From: Buttiauxella agrestis
GTDB lineage: Bacteria > Pseudomonadota > Gammaproteobacteria > Enterobacterales > Enterobacteriaceae
Assembly: GCF_900446255.1 (NCBI RefSeq)
Contig: NZ_UIGI01000001.1
Location: 2,692,763-2,756,762, forward strand
DNA: 64,000 bases
Reading direction: 5' to 3'
Within the stretch, counting starts at the first letter, position 1; each line of letters starts with the position of its first letter. The notes under the pieces were generated by a model. That model was given only the letters and a program-made list of their open reading frames with translations, searched no databases and was not told the origin of the DNA. The translations under genes were made by a program, and so were the position numbers. Shown here piece by piece: positions 16,401 to 25,276 of the stretch.

Positions 16401-17162
16401 ATGCGAGACTGGAACCCCGCCCTTTATTTGCAGTTTGAAGCAGAGCGCACCCGCCCGGCAGCCGAGTTAGCCGCCCGCATCCAACACCCTGCCGCGCAGC
16501 ACATTTCTGATTTAGGCTGCGGCCCTGGGAACAGCACTGCGTTACTGCACAAAGCCTTCCCGCATTCAAGCGTGACGGGGGTCGATAACTCTCCGGCGAT
16601 GCTGGACAAAGCCCGCGCGGCACTACCCGATTGCCAGTTTGAAAGTGCCGACATTGCCCACTGGCAACCGGCGGTGAAACAGGATTTGATTTACGCGAAT
16701 GCGTCTTTGCAATGGCTGGGGGATCATCCGTCGCTCTTTCCACATCTCGCGGCGCAACTGGCGGAAGGCGGTGTGTTAGCAGTACAAATGCCGGACAACT
16801 GGCAGGAACCGACGCACACATTAATGCGCCAGGTCGCTTTTGAATTGGGTCAGCCCGACTCGGGGCGTGAGGAATTACTCCCCGCGCAGCAGTATTACGA
16901 TTTGTTGGCGCAGGCGGGTTGTACGGTAGATATCTGGCGCACCACCTATTTTCACGTGATGCCCTCTGCCCAGGCCATTATTGAATGGCTCAGTTCTACC
17001 GGCCTGCGCCCTTATCTGGCGAAACTCGATGACATCCAGCAGCAGGCTTTTCTGTCCCGTTATCACTCGCTTTTGCAGCAGGCCTATCCGCCGCAACACG
17101 ACGGAAATGTGCTGATGCTGTTTCCGCGTCTGTTTATTGTGGCGCGTAAAACTAAAGCGTAA
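16401..17162 (+). CDS. tam: Trans-aconitate 2-methyltransferase
   Basis: A 253-residue SAM-dependent methyltransferase that methylates trans-aconitate, a by-product that inhibits aconitase; it acts in the cytosol. It aligns along its length with E. coli Tam: [20 protein letters not shown] at the N-terminus, SAM motif [19 protein letters not shown] near residue 35, [35 protein letters not shown], then [16 protein letters not shown] and the C-terminal [15 protein letters not shown] lies 9 bp upstream of the ATG. It overlaps the stop of the convergent AraC gene by 11 bp. Confidence 0.93.
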   Translation: MRDWNPALYLQFEAERTRPAAELAARIQHPAAQHISDLGCGPGNSTALLHKAFPHSSVTGVDNSPAMLDKARAALPDCQFESADIAHWQPAVKQDLIYANASLQWLGDHPSLFPHLAAQLAEGGVLAVQMPDNWQEPTHTLMRQVAFELGQPDSGREELLPAQQYYDLLAQAGCTVDIWRTTYFHVMPSAQAIIEWLSSTGLRPYLAKLDDIQQQAFLSRYHSLLQQAYPPQHDGNVLMLFPRLFIVARKTKA

Positions 17163-18096
17163 CGCCCATCTGGCGCAGCGTTTCCACATCCTGCAATGGG
17201 GCTGCGCCGAAGGAACGGCGATATTCGCGATTAAACTGTGACGGCGATTCGTACCCCACAAGCCAGGCGACGTTCGCCACATCCAGGCTGCCGCTCAGTA
17301 GCAATCGCCGCGCTTCGAGTAGACGGATCTGCTTTTGATACTGCAACGGACTCATCACCGTCAGTGCCTTAAAGCGGTGGTGCAGGCTCGATGAACTCAT
17401 CCCCACGCGTTTTGCCAGCTCATCAATTTTCAGCGGTTCGGCAAAATGGTGCTTAATCCACGCCAGCGCTTCACCGACACCTTTACCTTGCGTCCACGCC
17501 AGCGTCTGTTTCCAGAATGCTGACCCGGCGGGGGCAGTCACCAGGCGATAGAGTATTTCCTGTTTGATGAGTTTTGATAAAACCGCCAGGTCGTCAGGCG
17601 TATCCAGCAGTTTAACCAGGCGCAAAAAGGCATCCTGTAACGCTTCGTCGGATTGCGTCACCCAGGCACCCGCATTGGCGGCTTCATGCTGTTTTTCCGG
17701 CAGGGTAATTTGCAACGAGACAATAAGATCGGCAATTTCTTTGCTGTCCAGATCGATGCGCACGCCATAGTAAGGCGCGGATTCATTGGCTTGTGTGACC
17801 TGCCCGGAAACCGGCATATCCACGGCGGCCAGCGAATAACTCCCCGGCCCATATTCCGTGACATTGTCACCAATCAACATCTTTTTGCGCCCTTGCAACA
17901 CGATGCACATCGAGGGTTGCAACATGCCTCGATTGAGCACCGTCGGCTCGGGCATGCGCACAAAACTCAGCCACGGCAACGCCGTCACAAAATCACGATC
18001 CAATGTGCCTCTGCGCTGATAATGTGCCGCCACGCGCTGGCATAGTTCCGTTAAAATGCGGCCCTCAGGCCGCTGAATATTTTCTTCTTCTGGCAT
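17152..18096 (-). CDS. AraC-family transcriptional regulator (AraC_N type)
   Basis: A 314-residue regulator. The N-terminal AraC_N sensor domain has [20 protein letters not shown] and [19 protein letters not shown]; the C-terminal double HTH has [20 protein letters not shown] and [20 protein letters not shown]. This layout matches YqhC-type regulators, which control aldehyde reductases. The start at 18096 lies 1 nt after the stop of the aldehyde dehydrogenase gene, so the two are co-transcribed and probably translationally coupled. It likely regulates the dehydrogenase operon in response to an aldehyde (inference). Confidence 0.87.
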   Translation of the reverse strand: MPEEENIQRPEGRILTELCQRVAAHYQRRGTLDRDFVTALPWLSFVRMPEPTVLNRGMLQPSMCIVLQGRKKMLIGDNVTEYGPGSYSLAAVDMPVSGQVTQANESAPYYGVRIDLDSKEIADLIVSLQITLPEKQHEAANAGAWVTQSDEALQDAFLRLVKLLDTPDDLAVLSKLIKQEILYRLVTAPAGSAFWKQTLAWTQGKGVGEALAWIKHHFAEPLKIDELAKRVGMSSSSLHHRFKALTVMSPLQYQKQIRLLEARRLLLSGSLDVANVAWLVGYESPSQFNREYRRSFGAAPLQDVETLRQMGVTL

Positions 18097-18097
18097 A

Positions 18098-19498
18098 TCA
18101 CTGCCCCATGATGGCTTTCGGTTCAAGATACCCTTCCAGCCCGTAAGTGCCAAACTCGCGCCCCAGTCCTGATTGCTTAAAGCCGCCAAACGGCGCGTTC
18201 GGCTCGTCATAAACGCCATTTACGAAGACGCGCCCGGCAATCAATTGGTTCGCCACCGCCGCCGTGCGCGCCGCATCTTTCCCGCTCACGTAAGCCTGCA
18301 AACCGTAAATCGTATCGTTAGCGATAGCCACGGCGTCGGCATCATCTTTGTAAGTTATCACTGATAATACCGGGCCAAAAATTTCTTGTTGGGCGATGGT
18401 CATATCGTTGCGAACATTAACAAAAACAGTCGGTTTCACATAGTAACCGCGATCGAAACCTTGCGGGCGACCCAATCCACCACACAGTAATTCCGCCCCT
18501 TCTTCGATGCCTTTGCGGATGTAATCCTGCACGCGTTGATATTGCTGGGCGGTGACGGATGTCCCGATGTTTTCGCCAGGTGTCAGGTGTGAAATGTGTT
18601 TGCGCAGTTGTTCTTTTACCGCTTCGAGTCGGCCTTCAGGCACCAGTAAACGAGTGCCTGCGATACAAGCCTGGCCGCTGTTCCACGACATCACCTGCAA
18701 CGCGAGCGGAATCGCTTGCTCCAGATCGACATCATCGAGTAGTACATTAGCTGACTTCCCGCCCAACTCCAGCGTGACGCGCTTTAAGGTATCCACAGCG
18801 CCGCGAGCAATGGTTTTGCCGACCTGGGTCGAACCGGTAAACGAAATTTTAGCGATATCCGGGTGACGGGTGATTTCCGCCCCGACGACGTCACCGCGCC
18901 CGGTCACAATGTTAATCACCCCGTCCGGCAGACCCGCCGCGTGCAGGCATTCGGTGATAATTGCCGTTTGTTGAGCACTCAGTTCGCTGGGCTTTATCAC
19001 TGCCGTAGAACCGGAGGCGATGACCGTTGAGAGTTTGCCCGCAATAAAACCATAGTTGGCGTTCCATGGCGTGATAAGACCGACAACGCCAAGCGGTTCC
19101 ATCACCACGTTTGCGCCGCCGACGCGGGTTTCAAAAGCGTAATCAGCGAGAATATCGCGCATCTGCAAAAAGCCGGTATAAGAGCGTTGAACGGTGCTTT
19201 CGGCAAAGAAACGCGGGCAACCATACTCTTCAACCATGGTGTCGATAAGTTCGGCTTCGCGGGATTTTACTGCGTCGTGCAGCTGTTGCAGCCACGCCAT
19301 ACGCTGTTCACGTGTTGACAGGCGCATCGCCGGGAATGCCGCTTTTGCCGCCGCAATTGCCCGATGCGTATCGTCCACATCGGCCAGTTGAACCTGTGCC
19401 ATTTTAGTTTCGTTGGCGGGGTTGATAAGGTCGATAATTTCTTCCCCGTGAGGGGTAACAAACTGGCCGTTGATATAGATTTTATTGATAGTTTTCAT
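18098..19498 (-). CDS. Aldehyde dehydrogenase family protein
   Basis: A 466-residue NAD(P)+-dependent aldehyde dehydrogenase. Catalytic Glu244 lies in VTLELGGKSA and Cys278 in SWNSGQACIAGTRL; ITPWNANYG (about 142-150), ISFTGSTQVG and the C-terminal PFGGFKQSGLGREFG are family motifs. The exact substrate cannot be read off. The AraC regulator follows after a 1-nt gap; its YqhC-like layout suggests a role in aldehyde detoxification or use. It is about 105 bp from the PACE efflux gene. Confidence 0.9.
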   Translation of the reverse strand: MKTINKIYINGQFVTPHGEEIIDLINPANETKMAQVQLADVDDTHRAIAAAKAAFPAMRLSTREQRMAWLQQLHDAVKSREAELIDTMVEEYGCPRFFAESTVQRSYTGFLQMRDILADYAFETRVGGANVVMEPLGVVGLITPWNANYGFIAGKLSTVIASGSTAVIKPSELSAQQTAIITECLHAAGLPDGVINIVTGRGDVVGAEITRHPDIAKISFTGSTQVGKTIARGAVDTLKRVTLELGGKSANVLLDDVDLEQAIPLALQVMSWNSGQACIAGTRLLVPEGRLEAVKEQLRKHISHLTPGENIGTSVTAQQYQRVQDYIRKGIEEGAELLCGGLGRPQGFDRGYYVKPTVFVNVRNDMTIAQQEIFGPVLSVITYKDDADAVAIANDTIYGLQAYVSGKDAARTAAVANQLIAGRVFVNGVYDEPNAPFGGFKQSGLGREFGTYGLEGYLEPKAIMGQ

Positions 19499-19604
19499 GT
19501 TGCGCTCCAGGTGTGTTTGACCGACTTAGTGTCACCTGGAGGCGAATTTCTCTGTAGCGCAATGCTGTCGGATGATTGCACAATCCTGCAAATATCTGCT
19601 CTAT

Positions 19605-20033
19605 TTAAGCCGCAGCGGAGACCCAACGCGCTCGCAAGGTGTCGTACGCCCAGTTGTAAATCACGCTATACGGCAGGAAGAACAGGAAGAAACCAATCTC
19701 GACCATAAACGCCTGTAGCAATGAAATGTTGAGCATCCAGGCGGCCAGCGGCAGGCCAATCAAAATAAAGCCCCCTTCAAAACCCAGCGAGTGCGCGATG
19801 CGCAGCGGCAGCCGACGCTTTTGCCCAACCGGGAAAAACTTATCAAACCCGGCGTTATAAATCATGTTCCATACCATGGCGACGGTAGATAGCATGATCG
19901 CCAGCGCACCCATCTGGAATAAGGGTTTGTTCAGGATCCACGCCGCCAGCGGCGCACAAATCGCAATGGCGATAACTTCGAAACCCACCGCATGCACGAT
20001 GCGTTCGGAAAAGGTTCTTTTTTGAGACTGCAT
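19605..20033 (-). CDS. PACE-family multidrug/biocide efflux transporter
   Basis: A 142-residue protein with four membrane helices arranged as two repeats of the bacterial transmembrane pair domain: RIVHAVGFEVIAIAICAPLA near residue 10 and RIAHSLGFEGGFILIGLPLA near 78, each followed by a WNMIYN or YNWAYD motif. These are the hallmarks of PACE (AceI-like) proton-coupled exporters of chlorhexidine-type biocides. The start at 20033 has GGAG upstream and gives the family length; the frame reaches 20117. A LysR gene is divergent, the usual arrangement for PACE genes. Confidence 0.9.
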   Translation of the reverse strand: MQSQKRTFSERIVHAVGFEVIAIAICAPLAAWILNKPLFQMGALAIMLSTVAMVWNMIYNAGFDKFFPVGQKRRLPLRIAHSLGFEGGFILIGLPLAAWMLNISLLQAFMVEIGFFLFFLPYSVIYNWAYDTLRARWVSAAA

Positions 20034-20135
20034 AAAACTCACTCCAGATAAATCAAGCAATATGGCTATGGGGCGTATTATCATCGCAATTTCTGATAGT
20101 ATTAAGTGATTAGCCATCTAAAAAACCGATAGATC

Positions 20136-20999
20136 ATGAATTACTCCCCCGAATCCCTGGAAGCCTTTGTGCAGGCGGTAGAAACCGGTTCGTTTTCTGC
20201 GGCGGCGCGCAAACTGAAGAAAAGCCAGTCAACGATAAGCAGCGCCATTGCCAATCTGGAAGCCGATTTGGGAGTGATGCTGTTTGATCGCCAGAGCCGC
20301 CAGCCGGTTTTGACCGACCAGGGGAAACACATTTTGCCCTACATCCAGTCGATTATGGCGGCAAGCGAAAGGCTGAATGAAGTCTCAGTGCGCCTGGCGG
20401 GAAATGTCGAGCCGCGCCTGAGTTTTGTGCTGTCGGATGTGTGGCAAACTTCGCATCACGAGTCGATTCTCCAGCGGTTTTCACAACGTTTTCCGGATAT
20501 CGAATTTGAGTGCTTGATTGCTGAAGATGAAGACGTTATCGACCTGATTCAGATTGGCCGTGCCCATGTTGGCGTGCTGCGCGTGCAGCCTCGTTACCCG
20601 GTGGATGTGACGGTGGCGCGTTTGCAGGTCGGGGCGGAAATGGCGATTTATATTCACCGCCAGCATGAGTTAGCCCGCTTGCCTGCCGTCGAGATGGACA
20701 CCTTGCAAACCGTGCGTCAGCTCAGTTTGAGCACCTTTACCGATCCGACGCGCAATAAAAGCGGCGGCCCGACGTGGTCGTCACCGTCATTGCTGATGCT
20801 GCTGGAGATGGCGGAGCAAGGTTTTGGCTGGGGTATTTTGCCGCGTTGGCTGGTGGAGCAGTTTGGTCACGATGTTTTGCGGGAGTTGCCCGTCGCGGGC
20901 TGGCCGCAGCGGATTGACGTGGATGTGTTGTGGTCGAACAAAACACCGCCTGGCCCCGCCGGGCGCTGGATGATTGACCAGCTGCGGGCGCAGAATTAA
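20136..20999 (+). CDS. LysR-family regulator of the divergent PACE gene
   Basis: A 287-residue LysR protein. The HTH is FVQAVETGSFSAAARKLKKS then QSTISSAIANLEADLGVMLF, and the effector domain follows from about residue 90. The divergent neighbour is a PACE efflux gene, and AceR-type LysR regulators commonly activate such genes, so the same link is inferred here. A terminator and a REP element follow the stop codon. Confidence 0.87.
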   Translation: MNYSPESLEAFVQAVETGSFSAAARKLKKSQSTISSAIANLEADLGVMLFDRQSRQPVLTDQGKHILPYIQSIMAASERLNEVSVRLAGNVEPRLSFVLSDVWQTSHHESILQRFSQRFPDIEFECLIAEDEDVIDLIQIGRAHVGVLRVQPRYPVDVTVARLQVGAEMAIYIHRQHELARLPAVEMDTLQTVRQLSLSTFTDPTRNKSGGPTWSSPSLLMLLEMAEQGFGWGILPRWLVEQFGHDVLRELPVAGWPQRIDVDVLWSNKTPPGPAGRWMIDQLRAQN

Positions 21000-21001
21000 A
21001 A

Positions 21002-21030
21002 ACGGGGCATCGAATGCCCCGTCGGGTTTT
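21002..21030 (+). terminator. Rho-independent terminator after LysR gene
   Basis: ACGGGGCAT-CGA-ATGCCCCGT is followed by CGGGTTTTG, directly after the LysR stop. Confidence 0.75.
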
Positions 21031-21062
21031 GTAGGTCGGATAAGCGTAAGCGTCATCCGACA
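21031..21062. repeat. REP palindrome
   Basis: GTAGGTCGGATAAGCGTAAG followed by CGTCATCCGAC, a single enterobacterial REP unit between the convergent LysR and rlhA genes. The same core recurs at 48043-48073 and 52236-52266. Confidence 0.85.
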
Positions 21063-21070
21063 ATCAAAGC

Positions 21071-23032
21071 TTATTTGCGCTTCGGCATCGTCTTCAATAA
21101 TTCATCGGGGCTAATCGACGCCACAATATCGCTGCCCGGCAATGGCATCTTCAGAATGTGATTCTTCATCTTGCCAATCACGTGCATCTCACACGGGCGG
21201 CAATCGAATTTCAGCGTTAACACTTCATCCTGATGCACCAGTTGCATCGGCGTCGCTTTCCAGCTTTTTACCGAACCTTTCGCCTGTTTCGGGCACAGGT
21301 TAAACGCAAAACGCAGGCAGTGTTTGGTGATCATCACCGGCACTTCGCCCTTCTCTTCGTGCGCTTCATAAGCGGCATCGATCAGTTTCACGCCGTAACG
21401 TTGGTAAAACTCACGCGCTTTGTGGTTGTAAACGTTCGCCAGGAAAGTGAGGTGATCTTCCGGGTAAACCGGTGCGGGAACGCTCACCGGTTTGCGGGTG
21501 CCACGCTGATATTGCTCAAGACGCGCATCCGTCAGCGCATCAATCACTTCACGGCGCAGTTGGTTGAGCTGGCTGTTTGGCACGAATAACGGCGCAGGCA
21601 GATTCAGGTCAACTTTACGAGCCTGATACATGGTCTGGCCGAGTTTCGCCAGGCTATCACGCAGGCTGGAATACGCTTTTTCCGGGTTGTTCGCCACCTC
21701 GAACTGCCCTTCCAGCGTTTTCGTCACGCTCACGCCGTCTTCGCAGGTCGCGGTCAACACCAGTTGTTCTTCCCAACCGCCGAGTTCCAGATCCACTCTG
21801 ATGCGGCGCTCGCTGGAGGTTTTGGTCAACGCCTGTTGCCAGTTATGGTCAAGGTTACGGTTAAGCGGATGGTTCGGACGCACGTTTTTCAGCGTGTCCG
21901 GCATTTCATTAGGCCAGACGCGATACTGATTTTTACCGGTTTTTTCTACGGTATTGGCACGGAAACCGACGATATCACGCTTGATGAGGACATTCAGCCC
22001 ATCGCCGTTGGTCAGCGTATCGGTGACATTCACATCAAGAAAATCTTTGCCGACTTTCAGCACTTCGCCCACTGGCAGGCCGATGAATTTCGGGGAATCA
22101 AACGCGCCGATATCGATTTTGCGCTCGTTAACGAAGTAGTCGGTGCTGCCACGATGGAAGGTTTTATCCGGCGATGGGATAAAGAAGTGCGAGGTCACGC
22201 CGGAAGAAGCACGAACCAGATCGGTGCGCTGCTCCATTAATTCATCCAGCAACTGACGATAATAAGAGGTGATGTTTTTCACATAGCTCATATCTTTGTA
22301 ACGCCCTTCAATCTTGAAGGAGCGCACACCCGCATCAACCAGTGCCGCCAGGTTGGCGCTCTGGTCGTTATCTTTCATCGACAGCAGGTGTTTTTCATAA
22401 GCCACGACGCGGCCTTGATCGTCTTTAAGCGTGTACGGCAAGCGGCAAGCCTGGGAGCAATCACCACGGTTTGCGCTGCGTCCGGTCTGAGCGTGAGAAA
22501 TATTACATTGCCCGGAATACGCCACGCAGAGCGCACCATGAATGAAGAACTCAATCGTCGCATCGATATTTTCATGGATTGCGCGGATTTGATTGAGGTT
22601 CAACTCTCGTGCCAAAACGATTTGCGAGAAACCCGCATCGGACAAGAATTTTGCTTTTTCTGCGCTGCGAATGTCGCACTGGGTGCTGGCGTGCAGCTCA
22701 ATCGGCGGCAGATCCATTTCCAGCACGCCCATATCCTGCACAATCAGCGCATCGACACCAATCTGGTACAGGTCGTGAATCATACGGCGCGCAGGTTCGA
22801 GTTCGTTGTCATGCAAAATGGTGTTAAGCGTAACGAAAATCTTCGCCCCATAACGGTGAGCAAAAGGCACCAGTTCTGCGAGATCCTGTAGGCTGTTACC
22901 GGCATTATGGCGAGCGCCAAAACCAGGGCCACCAATGTAGACCGCATCCGCACCATGCAAAATGGCTTCGCGGGCGATGGCGGTATCACGGGCGGGGCTG
23001 AGTAATTCAAGATGATTGGCGTGCAGGCGCAT
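21071..23032 (-). CDS. rlhA: 23S rRNA 5-hydroxycytidine synthase (peptidase U32 family)
   Basis: A 653-residue protein matching E. coli RlhA (YdcP) almost throughout. RlhA hydroxylates C2501 of 23S rRNA, with prephenate needed for the reaction. It opens MRLHANHLELLSPARDTAIA, has the U32 segment IEFFIHGALCVAYSGQCNIS and cysteines in RGDCSQACRLPYTL, plus a C-terminal cysteine pair in LRFAFNLCPKQAKG and FDCRPCEMHVIG, likely iron-sulfur ligands. Length is identical to E. coli. It is transcribed alone on the minus strand. Confidence 0.95.
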   Translation of the reverse strand: MRLHANHLELLSPARDTAIAREAILHGADAVYIGGPGFGARHNAGNSLQDLAELVPFAHRYGAKIFVTLNTILHDNELEPARRMIHDLYQIGVDALIVQDMGVLEMDLPPIELHASTQCDIRSAEKAKFLSDAGFSQIVLARELNLNQIRAIHENIDATIEFFIHGALCVAYSGQCNISHAQTGRSANRGDCSQACRLPYTLKDDQGRVVAYEKHLLSMKDNDQSANLAALVDAGVRSFKIEGRYKDMSYVKNITSYYRQLLDELMEQRTDLVRASSGVTSHFFIPSPDKTFHRGSTDYFVNERKIDIGAFDSPKFIGLPVGEVLKVGKDFLDVNVTDTLTNGDGLNVLIKRDIVGFRANTVEKTGKNQYRVWPNEMPDTLKNVRPNHPLNRNLDHNWQQALTKTSSERRIRVDLELGGWEEQLVLTATCEDGVSVTKTLEGQFEVANNPEKAYSSLRDSLAKLGQTMYQARKVDLNLPAPLFVPNSQLNQLRREVIDALTDARLEQYQRGTRKPVSVPAPVYPEDHLTFLANVYNHKAREFYQRYGVKLIDAAYEAHEEKGEVPVMITKHCLRFAFNLCPKQAKGSVKSWKATPMQLVHQDEVLTLKFDCRPCEMHVIGKMKNHILKMPLPGSDIVASISPDELLKTMPKRK

Positions 23033-23204
23033 AGTCGGTCTGTTTTCTGTGTTATGGGTGAAAGGCGGCTATTGTAGTCAGATTGGACGCGTAAGCATAT
23101 ACCCAAACGTCGCCAAAACTGCCCAGCCGCTACGCTTGCACGGGGTTCGCTGATAATCCATCTTCTCTGTAGAGCGGTTTTTAATTATAATTACATCCAA
23201 AATA

Positions 23205-23219
23205 ATTACATGATGTAAT
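23205..23219. promoter_or_regulatory. Perfect palindrome upstream of GGDEF-EAL gene
   Basis: ATTACATGATGTAAT is a perfect dyad 59 bp upstream of the GGDEF-EAL start, with a half-site copy (AATTACATCC) about 15 bp before it. It looks like an operator for an unidentified regulator. Confidence 0.45.
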
Positions 23220-23277
23220 CACATTAGCGTTCTTGATGTTGAGCACCTTTTGAATGACTCAGTTAAGATGATCGGAA

Positions 23278-25224
23278 ATGACAAAAAACCTAGAACACTC
23301 AAAGCTTTACCAATCCGAAGGCGTAAGACTGTTATACAACAACTCATTACCGGGCATTCTGATTACCTTTGTTGCTTCCAGCGCTCTTGCCTTTACATTT
23401 ATTGATGAGAACAACTTTAACTGCAAATTAGCCTGGTGGGTGGTGATGACTTTAATCCTCGCCATCCGGGTTTTTGATACGCGTATGTGGTTAAAAAGTA
23501 GAGTAGAAACTAAAACGAGCAAGAGCTGGTTACTGCGTTTTTCCTGCGGTTGTTTATTGAGTGCGGCAATGTGGAGTTTGTATGCCGTTATCTTCTACCC
23601 GCATTTTTCTATTGAAGAATTAAGCACCACTAATGTGATTCTTGCCGCCATGGCTGGCGGGGCGACCAGTATACTTTCCGGGAATCTGCTGCTCGCCGCG
23701 TTCTACAACATTATTATCCTGATGCCCATGTCGATATTGCTGCTGATGCAACCGGAGCAATATAAAATTAATCTCGGCGGCCTCGGCGTGTGTTTCACCC
23801 TCATCATGATTGTCTCTTCCGCCCGCTCGTCTAAATATATTAAAGAAGCCATTTTATTGCGCTACCGAAACAAAAACCTGGTGTCCCGGATGGAAGAAAC
23901 CATTCGGGTCCGAACGCGGGAAGTCTACGAAATATCCAATAAAGACTCTCTCACCGGGTTGTACAACCGCAGCGCATTTTTATTAGCCGCACAGCTGGTT
24001 GAACAAGAGTTTAAAAGCCAGAAAAACGCCGGATTCGCCATTTTCTTTATCGACCTTGATGGTTTTAAAAATATTAACGATACGCTGGGCCACAATGTGG
24101 GCGACCGGGTATTAGTCGCCTTAAGCGACAGGTTGAAAACATTTATTGATAGCGAAAATTTAATCTGTCGCTGGGGAGGCGATGAATTTATCCTGCTGGT
24201 TAAAGATAAATCCTCCGATGCCATCAGCGATCTGGCCGAAAAAATCGTCACCAGCCTTTCACGCCCTATCCGCGTCGATGAACAAAACGTCACGCTGAAT
24301 GCCACCATCGGTATTTCAGTTTGCCCGGAACATGAAAGCTCCATCACGCGGCTTATACAGCTGGCAGATATCGCCATGTATTCGCAGAAAGGTAAATATC
24401 CCGAGCGCGTGGCTTTCTATAATCTCGGCCTCGAGCGCGATTTACACCGTAAAATTACGCTGAATGAGGCGCTCAAAGGCGCACTCGACCGCCATGAATT
24501 CCGCCTGGTGTATCAGCCGATTGTCGATACCAGAGGCCAGGTGGTCAGTTTTGAAGCCCTGATGCGCTGGCGTTATCAGGAGCAGGAAATCTCTCCCGTC
24601 GAGTTCATTCCTTTAATGGAGCAAAGCGGGCGCATTGTTCAGACCGGGCACTGGGTATTAGAAGAAGCCTGTAAAACGCTGGCACAAATGAATAAACGCA
24701 ATGCCGGAATTTGCATGTGCGTGAATATTTCGCTGATTCAATTCTACGACAAAGGATTTGTGAATAACGTCAACCGACTGATTGAACGCTACGCGATACC
24801 CGGCCATTTGCTGCATCTGGAAGTGACGGAATCTATATTTCAGTCCGATCAAATGATGATCAACCAGAAAGTAAACCAGTTACAGCAGCGCGGCGTGAAA
24901 TTCTCAGTGGATGATTTCGGCACCGGTTATTCCAGCTTGTCGGTTATCCAGAATATGAATATTGATTACATCAAAATCGACCGTTCATTTATTCAGAATA
25001 TCGAGCTGAAAGGCCTTTCTATTGTCCAGGCCATGATGAATATTTCCCGCAGCCTCAATTTCAGTGTGATCGCTGAAGGTGTTGAAACAGGGAAACAACG
25101 CCAGTTGCTCGAAGAGTGCGGCATTCCCTTTATGCAGGGCTATTATTTTTCACGACCGCTTGAACGCCAGAATGCGCTGGTTTATCTCGAGAATGCTCTG
25201 CATCCTGTTGTTAACGGTTTGTAA
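23278..25224 (+). CDS. Membrane-bound GGDEF-EAL protein (cyclic-di-GMP turnover)
   Basis: A 648-residue protein. About six membrane helices (residues 24-183) form an N-terminal sensor, followed by a short helical linker, a GGDEF domain with GGDEF at 300-304 and an EAL domain with EAL at 426-428. The EAL catalytic set looks complete (CVNISLIQF, LEVTES, DDFGTGYSSL, KIDRSFI, IAEGVET), and the GGDEF site is unaltered, so either or both activities are possible. The inhibitory RxxD site is absent (DSEN there). It sits where E. coli carries ydcN, between the rlhA and ydcO homologues. The signal sensed is unknown. Confidence 0.9.
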   Translation: MTKNLEHSKLYQSEGVRLLYNNSLPGILITFVASSALAFTFIDENNFNCKLAWWVVMTLILAIRVFDTRMWLKSRVETKTSKSWLLRFSCGCLLSAAMWSLYAVIFYPHFSIEELSTTNVILAAMAGGATSILSGNLLLAAFYNIIILMPMSILLLMQPEQYKINLGGLGVCFTLIMIVSSARSSKYIKEAILLRYRNKNLVSRMEETIRVRTREVYEISNKDSLTGLYNRSAFLLAAQLVEQEFKSQKNAGFAIFFIDLDGFKNINDTLGHNVGDRVLVALSDRLKTFIDSENLICRWGGDEFILLVKDKSSDAISDLAEKIVTSLSRPIRVDEQNVTLNATIGISVCPEHESSITRLIQLADIAMYSQKGKYPERVAFYNLGLERDLHRKITLNEALKGALDRHEFRLVYQPIVDTRGQVVSFEALMRWRYQEQEISPVEFIPLMEQSGRIVQTGHWVLEEACKTLAQMNKRNAGICMCVNISLIQFYDKGFVNNVNRLIERYAIPGHLLHLEVTESIFQSDQMMINQKVNQLQQRGVKFSVDDFGTGYSSLSVIQNMNIDYIKIDRSFIQNIELKGLSIVQAMMNISRSLNFSVIAEGVETGKQRQLLEECGIPFMQGYYFSRPLERQNALVYLENALHPVVNGL

Positions 25225-25276
25225 GTCTATAGCCGGGTAATGCTATAGTTTCGCCGTCAACAATAAGGAAAACATG

